Shown here piece by piece: positions 23,525 through 33,819 of a DNA stretch of 64,000 nt; the stretch's first letter is position 1; every line of letters begins with the position of its first letter. Under the pieces are notes generated by a model. The model was given only the letters and a program-made list of their open reading frames with translations, searched no databases and was not told the DNA's origin. Where the stretch lies: assembly GCF_009848495.1 (NCBI RefSeq), contig NZ_WWEP01000006.1, forward strand, positions 1 through 64,000, in the 5' to 3' direction. The position numbers were made by a program, and so were the translations under genes. The stretch is from Flavobacterium sp. MK4S-17. GTDB lineage: Bacteria; Bacteroidota; Bacteroidia; Flavobacteriales; Flavobacteriaceae.

Positions 23525-25630
23525 TTATAATTGTTCGTATATAACTTCCAGCTTATTCCTGTAATAGTTATAGGTTTCAAGCTGTGCACGGAAAACTTTT
23601 TCGTTCGGCTTTTTTCTGTATTTATTTTCAAGGCTTTCCGAATGCAGCCTTGCCTTTACATTTCCTTTCCAGCCTATTTCAAAAGTGTCTATTAATTCCT
23701 GTTTAATATCTTCATCATAAACCGGGCAGGTTACCTCTACCCGTGCATCAAGATTTCTTGTCATAAAATCGGCCGATGATATATAAATATCCGGTTTGCC
23801 TGCATTTCCAAATATATAAATGCGGGAATGTTCCAGGTAATTGTCCACAATGCTAATTGCCTCAATGTTTTCACTCATGCCCTGCACACCGGGAATAAGG
23901 CAGCACATGCCCCTTATAATCAGTTGTATTTTTACACCTTCACGGCTTGCTTCATACAGCTTATCAATCATTTTATAATCGGTAAGGCTGTTCATTTTTA
24001 ACTTAATGTAAGCCTCCTTGCCTGCAATAGCATTAAGTATTTCCCTATCAATCAGCTTACTGAACTTTATTCGGGTATAGTGTGGCGAAACAAAGAGGTG
24101 TTTATACCTGTGCACACGGTAATTTACATCAAAAAAGTCAAATACCTTATTTACCTCCTTCATAATTTGCTGATGGCTGGTAAATAAAGTTACATCGGTA
24201 TATACTTTGGCTGTAGATTCATTAAAATTACCTGTAGAAATAAAGCCGTAACGCTTTACCCTTTGCTCCTCCGCCCTTTCCACAACACATATTTTGCTGT
24301 GCACCTTAAGCCCTTTAACCCCAAAAATAAGGTTGATACCTTCCTGCTGCATCAATTCGGCATACGATATATTGCTGGCTTCATCAAAACGCGCCTGCAG
24401 CTCAATCTGAACCGTTACTTTTTTGCCGTTTTTGGCAGCGTTAATTAACGAGCTTACAATCTGGGAATTTTTAGCCAGCCTGTATAGCGTTATCTTAATA
24501 GATATTACTTTAGGATCAAGTGCTGCTTCCCTTAAAAATTTAATGATATAGGAAAAAGACTGGTAAGGTGCGTATAACAGATAATCCTTTTTCTTTATTT
24601 TTTGCAGTATACTGCCTTCCAGGCTCAACCCGTTTACCGGAAGCGGAGTGTTTTGCGCATAAAGCAAATCCTGTCTTCCAAGGTTAGGAAAATCCATATA
24701 ATCGCGCCGGTTATGGTAGCGCCCGCCCGGTATTATACTATCGGTAGCATCGATACCCATACGTGTAAGGAAAAAGTCCAGCGTATCCTTTTCAATAGAC
24801 TGGTCATAAACAAAACGTACAGGCTCGCCCACACGCCTTTCCTTAACCCCTGTAGAAATTTTCTCCATAAGGCTTTTGCTCTGGTCGCTGTCTATTTCCA
24901 GTTCGGCATCGCGGGTAATTTTTATCATGTGTGCCGATATGCTCTCGTACCTGAATATATTAAATATATTGTGCAGGTTAAACCGTATAACATCATCAAG
25001 CATAATAATATACTTCTTCCCGTTTATGGATGGGAGTATTACAAACCTGTTTACGGTTCGGGGCATTTCAATTAACGCATAACGCACTTCCTTAGGCATA
25101 TCCGGCTGGTGTGCTTTGCCTGGTTTGGTAACAAGCTTAATGGCAAGGTAGCCTGATGTATCCCTTAACAGCGGAAACTCATCAAGGTCATTCAATATAA
25201 TAGTAACCAGTTCCGGGCTTACTTTCTGGATAAAGAAATCTTTTATAAAAATTTCCTGCTCTTTATTAAGCTGCTTTTCATTAACTATAAAAATATTCTC
25301 TTTTTCAAGTTCCTTCTCAATAATACTTAAAATACGCAAGCTTTCCGACTGCTGTTCTATCACTATATCGGTAATTTCCTTAAGCAGTTTTTGGGCTGAT
25401 ATACCACCAAGTTCCTTTTCACCTGTGTGCCCCTCAAGGCTAAGGCGGCGTATGGCAGCATAACGCACCCTGAAAAATTCATCAAAATTATTGGAGAATA
25501 TACCTAAAAACCTTAATCGGTCTAAAAGCGGAACATTTTCATCGGCAGCTTCCTGTAGTACTCTTGCGTTAAAGGCAAGCCAGCTTTTTTCCCTGTCAAT
25601 ATACCTGTTTACCGGTGAGTGGTGGATCAT
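23525..25630 (-). CDS. ppk1: polyphosphate kinase 1
   Basis: The 701-residue enzyme reversibly makes polyphosphate from ATP. The N-terminal domain begins YIDREKSWLAFNARVLQEA. The phosphorylated histidine lies in KVHSKICVVE (about residue 445), followed by GFISTGNFNESTA. The second histidine region is YLEHSRIYIFGN, and MTRNLDARVEV is close to the C-terminus. The start (ATG 25630) lies inside the end of sixA, a 35-base overlap; no later ATG fits the conserved N-terminus. Overlap and spacing make sixA-ppk1-ppx a single operon. Confidence 0.97.
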   Translation of the reverse strand: MIHHSPVNRYIDREKSWLAFNARVLQEAADENVPLLDRLRFLGIFSNNFDEFFRVRYAAIRRLSLEGHTGEKELGGISAQKLLKEITDIVIEQQSESLRILSIIEKELEKENIFIVNEKQLNKEQEIFIKDFFIQKVSPELVTIILNDLDEFPLLRDTSGYLAIKLVTKPGKAHQPDMPKEVRYALIEMPRTVNRFVILPSINGKKYIIMLDDVIRFNLHNIFNIFRYESISAHMIKITRDAELEIDSDQSKSLMEKISTGVKERRVGEPVRFVYDQSIEKDTLDFFLTRMGIDATDSIIPGGRYHNRRDYMDFPNLGRQDLLYAQNTPLPVNGLSLEGSILQKIKKKDYLLYAPYQSFSYIIKFLREAALDPKVISIKITLYRLAKNSQIVSSLINAAKNGKKVTVQIELQARFDEASNISYAELMQQEGINLIFGVKGLKVHSKICVVERAEEQRVKRYGFISTGNFNESTAKVYTDVTLFTSHQQIMKEVNKVFDFFDVNYRVHRYKHLFVSPHYTRIKFSKLIDREILNAIAGKEAYIKLKMNSLTDYKMIDKLYEASREGVKIQLIIRGMCCLIPGVQGMSENIEAISIVDNYLEHSRIYIFGNAGKPDIYISSADFMTRNLDARVEVTCPVYDEDIKQELIDTFEIGWKGNVKARLHSESLENKYRKKPNEKVFRAQLETYNYYRNKLEVIYEQL

Positions 25631-26123
25631 ATTTTTTTAAATCGCTTGGAAATAATACTTTTTCTGTTTGTCCCTTTTGGATGTTACTCCAGTTATCTTC
25701 ATTAAATAACAAGGATACAAAACCTGCCGTAGGCACATTTCCTATAGCACGGTTTCCAAAGGTATTAACAAAATTAGTAATAGCGTCATTATGTCCAAAA
25801 AGAATTAAGTTATCAAATTGGTTATCACAATTTTTTACAACCTTTTCAAGTTTCCTCTCATCAAAGGTATATAACTCATCTTTTAATATAATTGTATCTA
25901 TAGGTATAGAAAGGTTTTCAGCAAATATAAAAGCTGTGTTTTTTGCCCTTTTTGCGGTGCTGCTCCATACTATATAAGATTTTGGAAGATACTCTTCTAT
26001 ATTACAAGCCATTAAGTGTGCATCGTTGATCCCCCTGTTTGACAAAGGCCTTTCCTTATCGGTAAGGGGTGTATCCCAACTTGACTTTGCATGGCGGATT
26101 AAAATGAGAGTCTTCATACGCAT
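25596..26123 (-). CDS. histidine phosphatase family protein (SixA-like)
   Basis: The product is 175 residues. The RHG catalytic motif appears as LILIRHAKSSWD at residues 6-17. The second histidine lies in LFGHNDAIT near 120, and RPLSNRG binds phosphate. SixA of E. coli dephosphorylates the histidine of ArcB-type phosphotransfer domains. Here the gene overlaps ppk1 by 35 bases and may act on a phosphohistidine or small phosphate ester in polyphosphate metabolism. It is separated by 94 bases from pdxH upstream, an AT-rich gap that contains a palindrome-like ATTAATTAACGT. Confidence 0.9.
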   Translation of the reverse strand: MRMKTLILIRHAKSSWDTPLTDKERPLSNRGINDAHLMACNIEEYLPKSYIVWSSTAKRAKNTAFIFAENLSIPIDTIILKDELYTFDERKLEKVVKNCDNQFDNLILFGHNDAITNFVNTFGNRAIGNVPTAGFVSLLFNEDNWSNIQKGQTEKVLFPSDLKKYDPPLTGKQVY

Positions 26124-26217
26124 AAATATTTAAACATTCATAATCAGAAACTTAAATATCTAAAAAAAACAGAAGCCACGTTAATTAACGTATGTTAATT
26201 TGATATTAAAGTTTAAA

Positions 26218-26868
26218 TTATGGTGCAAGGCGTTCAACTTCCCATGAAAAATCAGTTTCCAGGCTGTACCTTATCCTGTCGTGCAAACGGTTTGCCCTGC
26301 CCTGCCAGAATTCAACCGAAACGGGCTTCACGATATATCCTCCCCAGTGTTCGGGGCGTTGTGGTTCTGTACCTTCAGCGCTTTTTTCAAGTTGGTCAAG
26401 CTTTTCTTCAAGATAGCTGCGGGATGGTATAACCTCGCTTTGCGGCGATACTATTGCCCCAAGCCTGCTGCCAAGCGGCCTGCTCTCAAAATAACCATCA
26501 GAAAGGTTTACGGCTATTTTCTCTGCCCTGCCCTTTATAATTACCTGTCGTTCCATTTCATGCCAGAAAAAAGAAAGGCACACATTTGGGTTGGCAGCTA
26601 TTGCCCTGCCTTTTTCCGAATTGTAATTGGTATAAAATATAAAGCCTTCATAAGTAAACTGCTTAAGCAATACTACCCTGCTTTTAGGAAAACCGTCAAG
26701 CCCGATAGTTGAAACTGTCATGGCATTGACTTCGGCTGCCGAACCAAATTCTTCAACCTCTATAAACCAGTTGCGGAAAAGCGTTATAGGGTCTTCCGGC
26801 AGATTGTTTTCTATAAGCTGGCTTTTTTCATAAGAGCGCCTGTAATTGCTTAAATCATTTATATCCAT
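26218..26868 (-). CDS. pdxH: pyridoxamine 5'-phosphate oxidase
   Basis: The 216-residue FMN enzyme oxidises pyridoxine or pyridoxamine phosphate to pyridoxal phosphate in the cytoplasm. Signatures are SRVVLLKQ and FYTNYNSEKG (FMN binding, about residues 63-82) and the C-terminal PHWGGY-type segment, here EHWGGYIVKPVSVEFWQG with RLHDRI. Full length. It lies 24 bases after rnz on the same strand. Several PLP enzymes depend on it, including the arginine decarboxylase in this window. Confidence 0.96.
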   Translation of the reverse strand: MDINDLSNYRRSYEKSQLIENNLPEDPITLFRNWFIEVEEFGSAAEVNAMTVSTIGLDGFPKSRVVLLKQFTYEGFIFYTNYNSEKGRAIAANPNVCLSFFWHEMERQVIIKGRAEKIAVNLSDGYFESRPLGSRLGAIVSPQSEVIPSRSYLEEKLDQLEKSAEGTEPQRPEHWGGYIVKPVSVEFWQGRANRLHDRIRYSLETDFSWEVERLAP

Positions 26869-26892
26869 ACCTGCTAAATTATTTTGTTTTAG

Positions 26893-27798
26893 TTACAGTT
26901 CAAATACTTTTCCGTCATCGGCAAGGTCAACATTTTCAAAAACAGTTGCCGCTTCGTCTCTGAATTTTTCAATGTTGTCATACCGTGTTGAAAAATGTCC
27001 CAAAATAAGTCTTTTTACATTTGCCTGCCTTGCTATTTCTGCGGCCTGCCTTGCTGTGGAATGCATAGTTGTTTCACACAGGTGCATTTCTGTATCCAAA
27101 AAAGTGCTCTCATGGTATAACACATCAACATCCTTAATTAATGGCAGTATATCCTCATTATATACCGTATCCGAGCAAAAAGCATAGCTTTTTGGCGCGG
27201 GCGGATCAAAAGTAATTTCACTGTTGGCAATTGTCCTTCCGTCATCAAGGGTTATATCGCTTCCATTCTTTATTTTTTGGTAGTAGCACACATCAATGCC
27301 ATACTCCCTTACCTTGTTTATATTGAGTTTGCGCTCATCCGGTTTTTCCATAAACAGGTAACCATTAGTATAAATGCGGTGCTTTAAGGGTATGGTAGAA
27401 ACAATTACTTTATCATCCTCATAAACAATCTGCGGCTCTTTAGCATCAAGTTCATGAAAATAAAGGTTATAGCCTGTCCAGGAATTGGATAACTTCAGTT
27501 GGAGCAGTATTACTTCCTTAACGCCTTTAGGCCCATGCACATGCAGGTCTGTTTTGCGGTTAAGCAACGAAAAAGTAGATATAAGTCCTATTAACCCATA
27601 AAAATGGTCGCCATGCAGGTGCGATATAAACACATGGTTAATTTTAGAAAACCTAAGCTTGTTTTTTCTTAACTGTACCTGTGTACCCTCACCGCAATCT
27701 ATAAGGAACATCCTGTTCTTAATTTCCAGTACCTGTGCGGTAGGGTTGGTCATAGACCGGGGCGTGGCTGCATAACAGCCCAATATGGTTAAATTCAT
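26893..27798 (-). CDS. rnz: ribonuclease Z
   Basis: The 301-residue metallo-beta-lactamase-fold nuclease cuts tRNA precursors 3' of the discriminator. The zinc motif is SHLHGDHFYG near residue 60. Further ligands are in FCSDTVYN near 210 and ILGHFSTRY near 268. The N-terminus LTILGCYAATPR fits tRNase Z. A purine-rich, hairpin-forming stretch lies 13-36 bases before the start. It sits in a long minus-strand run from pyrR to pdxH. Confidence 0.95.
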   Translation of the reverse strand: MNLTILGCYAATPRSMTNPTAQVLEIKNRMFLIDCGEGTQVQLRKNKLRFSKINHVFISHLHGDHFYGLIGLISTFSLLNRKTDLHVHGPKGVKEVILLQLKLSNSWTGYNLYFHELDAKEPQIVYEDDKVIVSTIPLKHRIYTNGYLFMEKPDERKLNINKVREYGIDVCYYQKIKNGSDITLDDGRTIANSEITFDPPAPKSYAFCSDTVYNEDILPLIKDVDVLYHESTFLDTEMHLCETTMHSTARQAAEIARQANVKRLILGHFSTRYDNIEKFRDEAATVFENVDLADDGKVFEL

Positions 27799-27813
27799 TT
27801 AACGTCCTTTCTC

Positions 27814-27834
27814 CCTCCGCAGGGCTGCGGGAGG
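27814..27834 (-). repeat. GC-rich hairpin between the STAS-like gene and rnz
   Basis: CTCCGCAG pairs with CTGCGG(G)AG with one bulged base, inside otherwise AT-rich DNA. On the minus strand the hairpin is followed by GAGAAAGGACG before the rnz ATG. It could set rnz translation or be an mRNA processing site; no T run follows, so it is not a good terminator. Confidence 0.4.
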
Positions 27835-27841
27835 ATTTAAA

Positions 27842-28174
27842 TTAAAAACCCAAATCGCGCTCTATTTCCTCCATCTCAATAATATCATGTGCTTCCTGAA
27901 GGGTAGGCACAATAATCATTTCTTCGGGAGCATCATTAAAGTCAAAATCATTTACCACTATAACAAATGATTTTTTTGATTTGCGGTGTTTATTGGATAG
28001 CTGAAGGAATGACAATACATCTTTTAATGCCAGTTTACCATCATTGGTAAGGTCAACAATAATATTATGCTTTTTATAGCTGTTGTAATTATCCGACAGC
28101 TTTTGCAGAAAATCATTATAGTTTCCTTTATTGTCCTTTATAACAAAGGTATGCCCCTTTTCCTCAACTTTCAT
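27842..28174 (-). CDS. STAS-like small protein upstream of rnz
   Basis: The protein has 110 residues with alternating strands and helices: KGHTFVIKDNKG, IIVDLTNDG, LSLLQLS-like helices, KSFVIVVNDFDFND and an acidic end EMEEIERDLGF. The pattern resembles the STAS/anti-sigma-antagonist fold. I see no conserved phosphorylatable serine in the usual place. Relatives are, as I recall, sometimes labelled ribonuclease Z only because they sit next to rnz; no metallo-beta-lactamase motif is present. Gaps are 43 bases to rnz and 72 to pyrB. Confidence 0.75.
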   Translation of the reverse strand: MKVEEKGHTFVIKDNKGNYNDFLQKLSDNYNSYKKHNIIVDLTNDGKLALKDVLSFLQLSNKHRKSKKSFVIVVNDFDFNDAPEEMIIVPTLQEAHDIIEMEEIERDLGF

Positions 28175-28246
28175 TTTTTATTCAGTTTATTGCCAGTATT
28201 AATAAATGCAATTTAGCTATTTATGGCTTATAATTTTCCAAAAAAC

Positions 28247-29173
28247 TTATTTAATCTTGCTGGCCAGAAGGTATATAACTGCCATTCTCACTGCCACACC
28301 ATTTTCCACTTGGTCGAGTATTACCGATTGCTGCGAATCAGCCACATCACTTGTAATTTCTACACCACGGTTTATAGGCCCCGGGTGCATAACTACAATT
28401 TCCTTATTAAGTGAGTCTAACAATTGCCTGTCAACTCCGTATTGCTGTGCATATTCCCTTGTGGAAGGAAAATAATTAACATCAAGCCTCTCATTCTGCA
28501 CCCTGAGCATATTGGCAACATCGCACCACTCCAGTGCTTTGCGCAGGTTAGGCTCTACCGTTACACCTAAGGATTCAATATACCTTGGTATTAAGGTTTT
28601 AGGCCCGCACACTTTTACTTCGGCACCCTGCATCTGTAACGCAAAAATATTAGAGAGTGCCACGCGTGAGTGTAATATGTCGCCCACTATTACCACTTTT
28701 TTGCCTTCAACACCACCAAGCCTTTCCCTTATGGTATAACTGTCCAGCAGGCCCTGTGTGGGATGTTCATGTGCACCATCGCCCGCATTTATTATGCTGG
28801 CTTTTACATTTTGCGAAAGGAAATAGGCAGCACCCGGCCTTTCATGGCGCATTACCACCATATCTACCTTCATGCTAAGGATATTGTTAACAGTATCAAT
28901 AAGGGTTTCCCCTTTTTTAACCGATGACTGTGCAGCAGAAAAACTTATAACATCTGCCGATAGCCTTTTTTGTGCCAGCTCAAAGGAAAGCTTTGTGCGG
29001 GTACTGTTTTCAAAAAATATATTGGCAATGGTTATATCCCTTAATGAGGGCACTTTTTTAATGGGGCGGTTAATTACCTCCTTAAACTGGTCGGCAGTTT
29101 CAAATATAAGGTCAATATCATTTTTGTTGATATACTTTATCCCTAATAAATGATTAACGCTTAATTGTTTCAT
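28247..29173 (-). CDS. pyrB: aspartate carbamoyltransferase catalytic subunit
   Basis: The 308-residue enzyme joins carbamoyl phosphate and aspartate in pyrimidine synthesis. The carbamoyl-phosphate loop FFENSTRTKLSFE is near residues 53-65, with HPTQGLLDSYTI near 138 and VMHPGPINRGVEI near 270. The pyrR gene ends 21 bases upstream, so they form a pyrR-pyrB operon. No regulatory subunit pyrI is adjacent. Confidence 0.97.
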   Translation of the reverse strand: MKQLSVNHLLGIKYINKNDIDLIFETADQFKEVINRPIKKVPSLRDITIANIFFENSTRTKLSFELAQKRLSADVISFSAAQSSVKKGETLIDTVNNILSMKVDMVVMRHERPGAAYFLSQNVKASIINAGDGAHEHPTQGLLDSYTIRERLGGVEGKKVVIVGDILHSRVALSNIFALQMQGAEVKVCGPKTLIPRYIESLGVTVEPNLRKALEWCDVANMLRVQNERLDVNYFPSTREYAQQYGVDRQLLDSLNKEIVVMHPGPINRGVEITSDVADSQQSVILDQVENGVAVRMAVIYLLASKIK

Positions 29174-29194
29174 TGTGTTGTTGTTGCAGTAGCT

Positions 29195-29728
29195 TTAAAT
29201 TAAATAAACACTGTCCTCTCCATCATGTTCTTTCCAGGTTACCTTTACTTTTTCGTTATTGATGGCATCTACCTGCCTGCCCCTGTAATCGGGCTGAATA
29301 GGCAGATGGCGGCTAAAACGCCTGTCTATAAGCACAAGAAGCTCGATAACAGAAGGGCGGCCAAAAGATTGTATTGCCGTTAATGCCGCACGTATGCTGC
29401 GCCCGGTGTAAAGCACATCATCCACAAAAACCACCTTTTTATTTTCTACAAGAAAATCAATCTGTGTTTTATTTGCTTCCAGTGGTTTATCTCCCCTGCG
29501 GAAATCATCACGGAAAAAAGTAATGTCCAGGAAGCCAAGCGTTACGTTCTGCACTTTATATTCCTGCTCCAAAATCTGCTTAATGCGTTCGGCAAGGAAT
29601 TTACCCCTGGGCTGCAAACCTATTAAAACAGTGTCGGAAAAATCAAGATGGTTCTCAATTAACTGGCAGGCCAAACGGTGTAGTATGATATTGACTTCCT
29701 TTGAAGTAAGCAATATTTTATGGCTCAT
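29195..29728 (-). CDS. pyrR: PyrR: pyrimidine regulatory protein / uracil phosphoribosyltransferase
   Basis: The product is 177 residues from ATG 29728 (MSHKILLTSKEV), the family N-terminus; a frame open to 29794 would add an unusual hydrophobic leader. The PRPP loop is VVFVDDVLYTGRSIRAAL near residues 95-112. LIGLQPRG and IDRRFSRHLPIQPDYRG are also diagnostic. It binds UMP and RNA in other bacteria to attenuate pyr transcripts and can phosphoribosylate uracil. I see no convincing terminator/antiterminator pair in its leader. Confidence 0.94.
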   Translation of the reverse strand: MSHKILLTSKEVNIILHRLACQLIENHLDFSDTVLIGLQPRGKFLAERIKQILEQEYKVQNVTLGFLDITFFRDDFRRGDKPLEANKTQIDFLVENKKVVFVDDVLYTGRSIRAALTAIQSFGRPSVIELLVLIDRRFSRHLPIQPDYRGRQVDAINNEKVKVTWKEHDGEDSVYLI

Positions 29729-29894
29729 AATGTGTTGTAGTGTTTGGTTTGTAAAAATAGGTAAAATTAAAATTGTATAAAACAAGGTTATCAATATAAT
29801 TATGCAAAGCTGCTTTTACATTTAATTTATTTTTAACTAAATACCATAAGGTTACCGCTATCTTTATATAGAAATAACCTAAAAACAATAAATT

Positions 29895-30062
29895 ATGAAA
29901 AACAGGATTTTAAATATCGGCTTAATGGCCATGCTTGCCACCATGCTTACAGGCTGCGAACTTGTGGGCGATATTTTTCAGGCAGGTGTTGGTGTAGGCG
30001 TATTTATAGTAATTGCAGTTATTGTACTTATTATATGGCTCATCAGCCGCTTCAGGAAATAA
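29895..30062 (+). CDS. small lipoprotein with one membrane segment (55 aa)
   Basis: The frame runs from ATG 29895 to TAA 30060-30062, giving 55 residues. A lipoprotein signal ends in LTGC (Cys20). After GDIFQAGVGVGVF comes a strongly hydrophobic helix (about residues 34-49) and a short basic end SRFRK. I recall similar tiny Bacteroidota proteins mislabelled phosphatidate cytidylyltransferase, which cannot be right at this size. A promoter-like TATCTTTA lies near 29861, and a strong terminator starts at its stop codon. Function unknown. Confidence 0.8.
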   Translation: MKNRILNIGLMAMLATMLTGCELVGDIFQAGVGVGVFIVIAVIVLIIWLISRFRK

Positions 30063-30091
30063 AAAAAGCCCCTTTTACCGGGGCTTTTTTT
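30061..30091. terminator. bidirectional intrinsic terminator
   Basis: AAAAAAAGCCCC (30061-30072) is perfectly complementary to GGGGCTTTTTTT (30080-30091) with a 7-base loop. It serves the small lipoprotein on the plus strand and the ABC-F gene on the minus strand. Confidence 0.92.
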
Positions 30092-30093
30092 AT

Positions 30094-31716
<1,623 letters not shown>

Positions 31717-31731
31717 TTAAAAAAATTTTTG

Positions 31732-31739
31732 CAAAACTA
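31732..31739 (-). promoter_or_regulatory. -7 promoter box of the ABC-F gene
   Basis: The minus strand reads TAGTTTTG (TAnnTTTG). The expected start near 31725 gives a leader of about 9 bases. Confidence 0.55.
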
Positions 31740-31833
31740 CAAAAAATAAGCTAGTATAGCTGCCGTTAAACAGTATAATAAAGAGTTGATTTATTTTAAC
31801 GCTATTTTAACAACAGTGGCAACATATAAAAAA

Positions 31834-31841
31834 TATTTTTG
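31834..31841 (+). promoter_or_regulatory. -7 promoter box of the TlpA-like gene
   Basis: TATTTTTG matches TAnnTTTG. The expected start near 31848 leaves a 20-base leader before the ATG at 31868. Confidence 0.55.
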
Positions 31842-31867
31842 TTTTTGCTACCAGAATAAAAACCTAA

Positions 31868-33259
31868 ATGTCAAATATTCAAAAAACCGGTGTTTTACTC
31901 CTATTGTTGCTTGCAGTAACTTCGTGTAAGAATAAAGACAATTATACAGCATATTTTGGTGGGGAAATAAGCAATCCGCGCAGTGAATATGTTATATTCA
32001 GCAAAGGCAATAAAATTATTGATACCATCCCGCTAAAGGAAAACAACCGTTTCTTTATAAAATTCGACTCATTAACGCCGGGGCTTTACACATTTAGGCA
32101 TGACCCGGAATACCAATATGTTTATTTTGACAAGAATGACAGTATAATGGTTTTTGCCGACAGTAAGGATTTTGACCAGTCGGTAGTGTTTAGCGGCAGG
32201 GGTGAGAGAAAAAATAATTTCATGATGGAACTGTACCTTACCAATGAAAAGGACAGGGAAGCCACCTATGATTTTTACGGGCTGGAATACCGCGATTTCC
32301 AAAGGAAAATAGATTCTGCCTACGCATTGCGAAACGCTTTTTACAAACAGAAAAAAGACATAATAAACTGGAGTGAGGGTTTTGATTTTTATGCAAAATC
32401 AAGGCTTAACTTTAACCACTATACCAAAAAGGAATATTACCCTTACCTGTATGCACGCCGCAACGGAAAAGAAATAGCCTCTAAACTTCCTGCAGGGTAT
32501 TACAGCCACCGAAGTACAATAGATTTTAATGACCCTAAGCTAACAGATTTTTCTCCCTTTGCACGTTACATAACTGCCATGATGAATAATATGGCTATTA
32601 CAAGGGCGCAAAAAAAAGCAGATAATGTACAGGAAAACACATTAAGGGATAATATTACCAAACTTAAAATTGCAGACTCCCTTTTTACAAATGAAAAAAT
32701 TAAAAACCAGGTTTTAAACAATATTGCATTCAGCTACCTGCTGGAAGACCAGAATATAATTAACAACCAGCAGTTCCTTGAAAGGTACATGGAGCTTTCA
32801 ACCGATAATAGTAACGATAATAGCATCCATAAAATAGCAAATGCGATAAAAAGCCTTAAAAAAGGAAACGAACTACCGGAAATACCCCTTGTTCATCCCG
32901 ACAATAAGCCTTTTGATATTGATGATGATATTAAAAAACAAAGCGTTGTTTTTTTCTGGACAAGCTGTGCCCATTCGCACCTGGAAATGGTTTACATGAA
33001 AATAAATGAACTTAAGAAACAATTTCCTGATGTTGACTTTATAGCCATAAATGTAGATGAAAGCAAAGAATGGAAAAAAGTAATGTCTCAGTACAAGTTT
33101 AAAGGAGCAATACAGTTAAGGGCAGCTAATTTTGAAGAGCTAAAAGACAAATGGGTTATTACAAAAATAAACCGTACCATTATCCTTAACCCTGACGGCT
33201 CCATAAAAAATGCATTTACCAACCTTATGAATCCTGACTTTGCCGCAGAACTTAAATAG
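31868..33259 (+). CDS. TlpA-like lipoprotein with thioredoxin fold lacking CXXC
   Basis: The 463-residue product has a lipoprotein signal ending VTSC (Cys20). An N-terminal beta-rich domain resembling DUF4369 (about 25-130) and a helical middle part follow. The C-terminal thioredoxin domain (about 310-463) has its active-site position reading WTSCAHSHLEM, so there is one cysteine and no CXXC. Relatives reduce periplasmic disulfides; this one may bind thiols or has another role. Its stop overlaps the end of the convergent GyrI-like gene by 8 bases. Confidence 0.82.
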   Translation: MSNIQKTGVLLLLLLAVTSCKNKDNYTAYFGGEISNPRSEYVIFSKGNKIIDTIPLKENNRFFIKFDSLTPGLYTFRHDPEYQYVYFDKNDSIMVFADSKDFDQSVVFSGRGERKNNFMMELYLTNEKDREATYDFYGLEYRDFQRKIDSAYALRNAFYKQKKDIINWSEGFDFYAKSRLNFNHYTKKEYYPYLYARRNGKEIASKLPAGYYSHRSTIDFNDPKLTDFSPFARYITAMMNNMAITRAQKKADNVQENTLRDNITKLKIADSLFTNEKIKNQVLNNIAFSYLLEDQNIINNQQFLERYMELSTDNSNDNSIHKIANAIKSLKKGNELPEIPLVHPDNKPFDIDDDIKKQSVVFFWTSCAHSHLEMVYMKINELKKQFPDVDFIAINVDESKEWKKVMSQYKFKGAIQLRAANFEELKDKWVITKINRTIILNPDGSIKNAFTNLMNPDFAAELK

Positions 33260-33737
33260 GTTTTACAGGTATCCAAATTTCTTCTTCCGAATCCGGGTGG
33301 CCTCTTTTATATTTATCTCCCATAATCTCAAAATGAGGGCGGCTATCTAATACATACCCTGATTGCGGCAACCACTCCATTAAAATAAAAGTATAAACCT
33401 GCGGGGCATCTTCTCCGGTTCCTTTGTATTTAAAAACAGCATACATCCCACCTTTTAATTCAAACGGCTTTATGCCTGCCGGTAATTCATCAAATGCGGT
33501 AACTTCTATAGCTGCCCATTTTTCAAATAGTGCAGACGGATTAAAAAATGTAAAGTAATTTTCCGGGTATAGCTGAATGTTATATAAATCATTACCCACT
33601 GTGTTTTTAATTTCCTTTCTTATTTGCATAAAAGTATTCCATAAACGGAATGTCTGGTTATCAGCAAATGACATGGTAAGCTTGTGCCCCGCCAAGAGTT
33701 TATCTTCTACTATTTTAATAACAGGTTTTGAAAGCAT
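33252..33737 (-). CDS. GyrI-like small-molecule binding domain protein
   Basis: The 161-residue stand-alone domain has the SHS2-type repeat of the AraC effector-binding/GyrI-like family. It shows LAGHKLTMSF near the start, a central FEKWAAIEVT and GGMYAVFKYKG with a C-terminal MEWLPQSGYVLDSRPHFE. There is no DNA-binding domain. Such proteins bind hydrophobic or cationic ligands and sometimes protect gyrase. No partner gene is adjacent; it overlaps the 3' end of the TlpA-like gene by 8 bases. Confidence 0.83.
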   Translation of the reverse strand: MLSKPVIKIVEDKLLAGHKLTMSFADNQTFRLWNTFMQIRKEIKNTVGNDLYNIQLYPENYFTFFNPSALFEKWAAIEVTAFDELPAGIKPFELKGGMYAVFKYKGTGEDAPQVYTFILMEWLPQSGYVLDSRPHFEIMGDKYKRGHPDSEEEIWIPVKPI

Positions 33738-33783
33738 ATTTTAAAAAATTTAGACATTAGCACACAAAATTCATATTTAATGC

Positions 33784-33791
33784 TATTTTTG
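33784..33791 (+). promoter_or_regulatory. -7 promoter box of satP
   Basis: TATTTTTG matches TAnnTTTG and lies 28 bases before the ATG at 33820. Confidence 0.5.
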
Positions 33792-33819
33792 ATAAATTTT
33801 AATACAAAACAAAAAAATA

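Noticed and set aside
27842..28174. Second ribonuclease Z
   Set aside because: It has no HxHxDH motif; the composition fits a STAS-like domain and the name probably comes from its neighbour.
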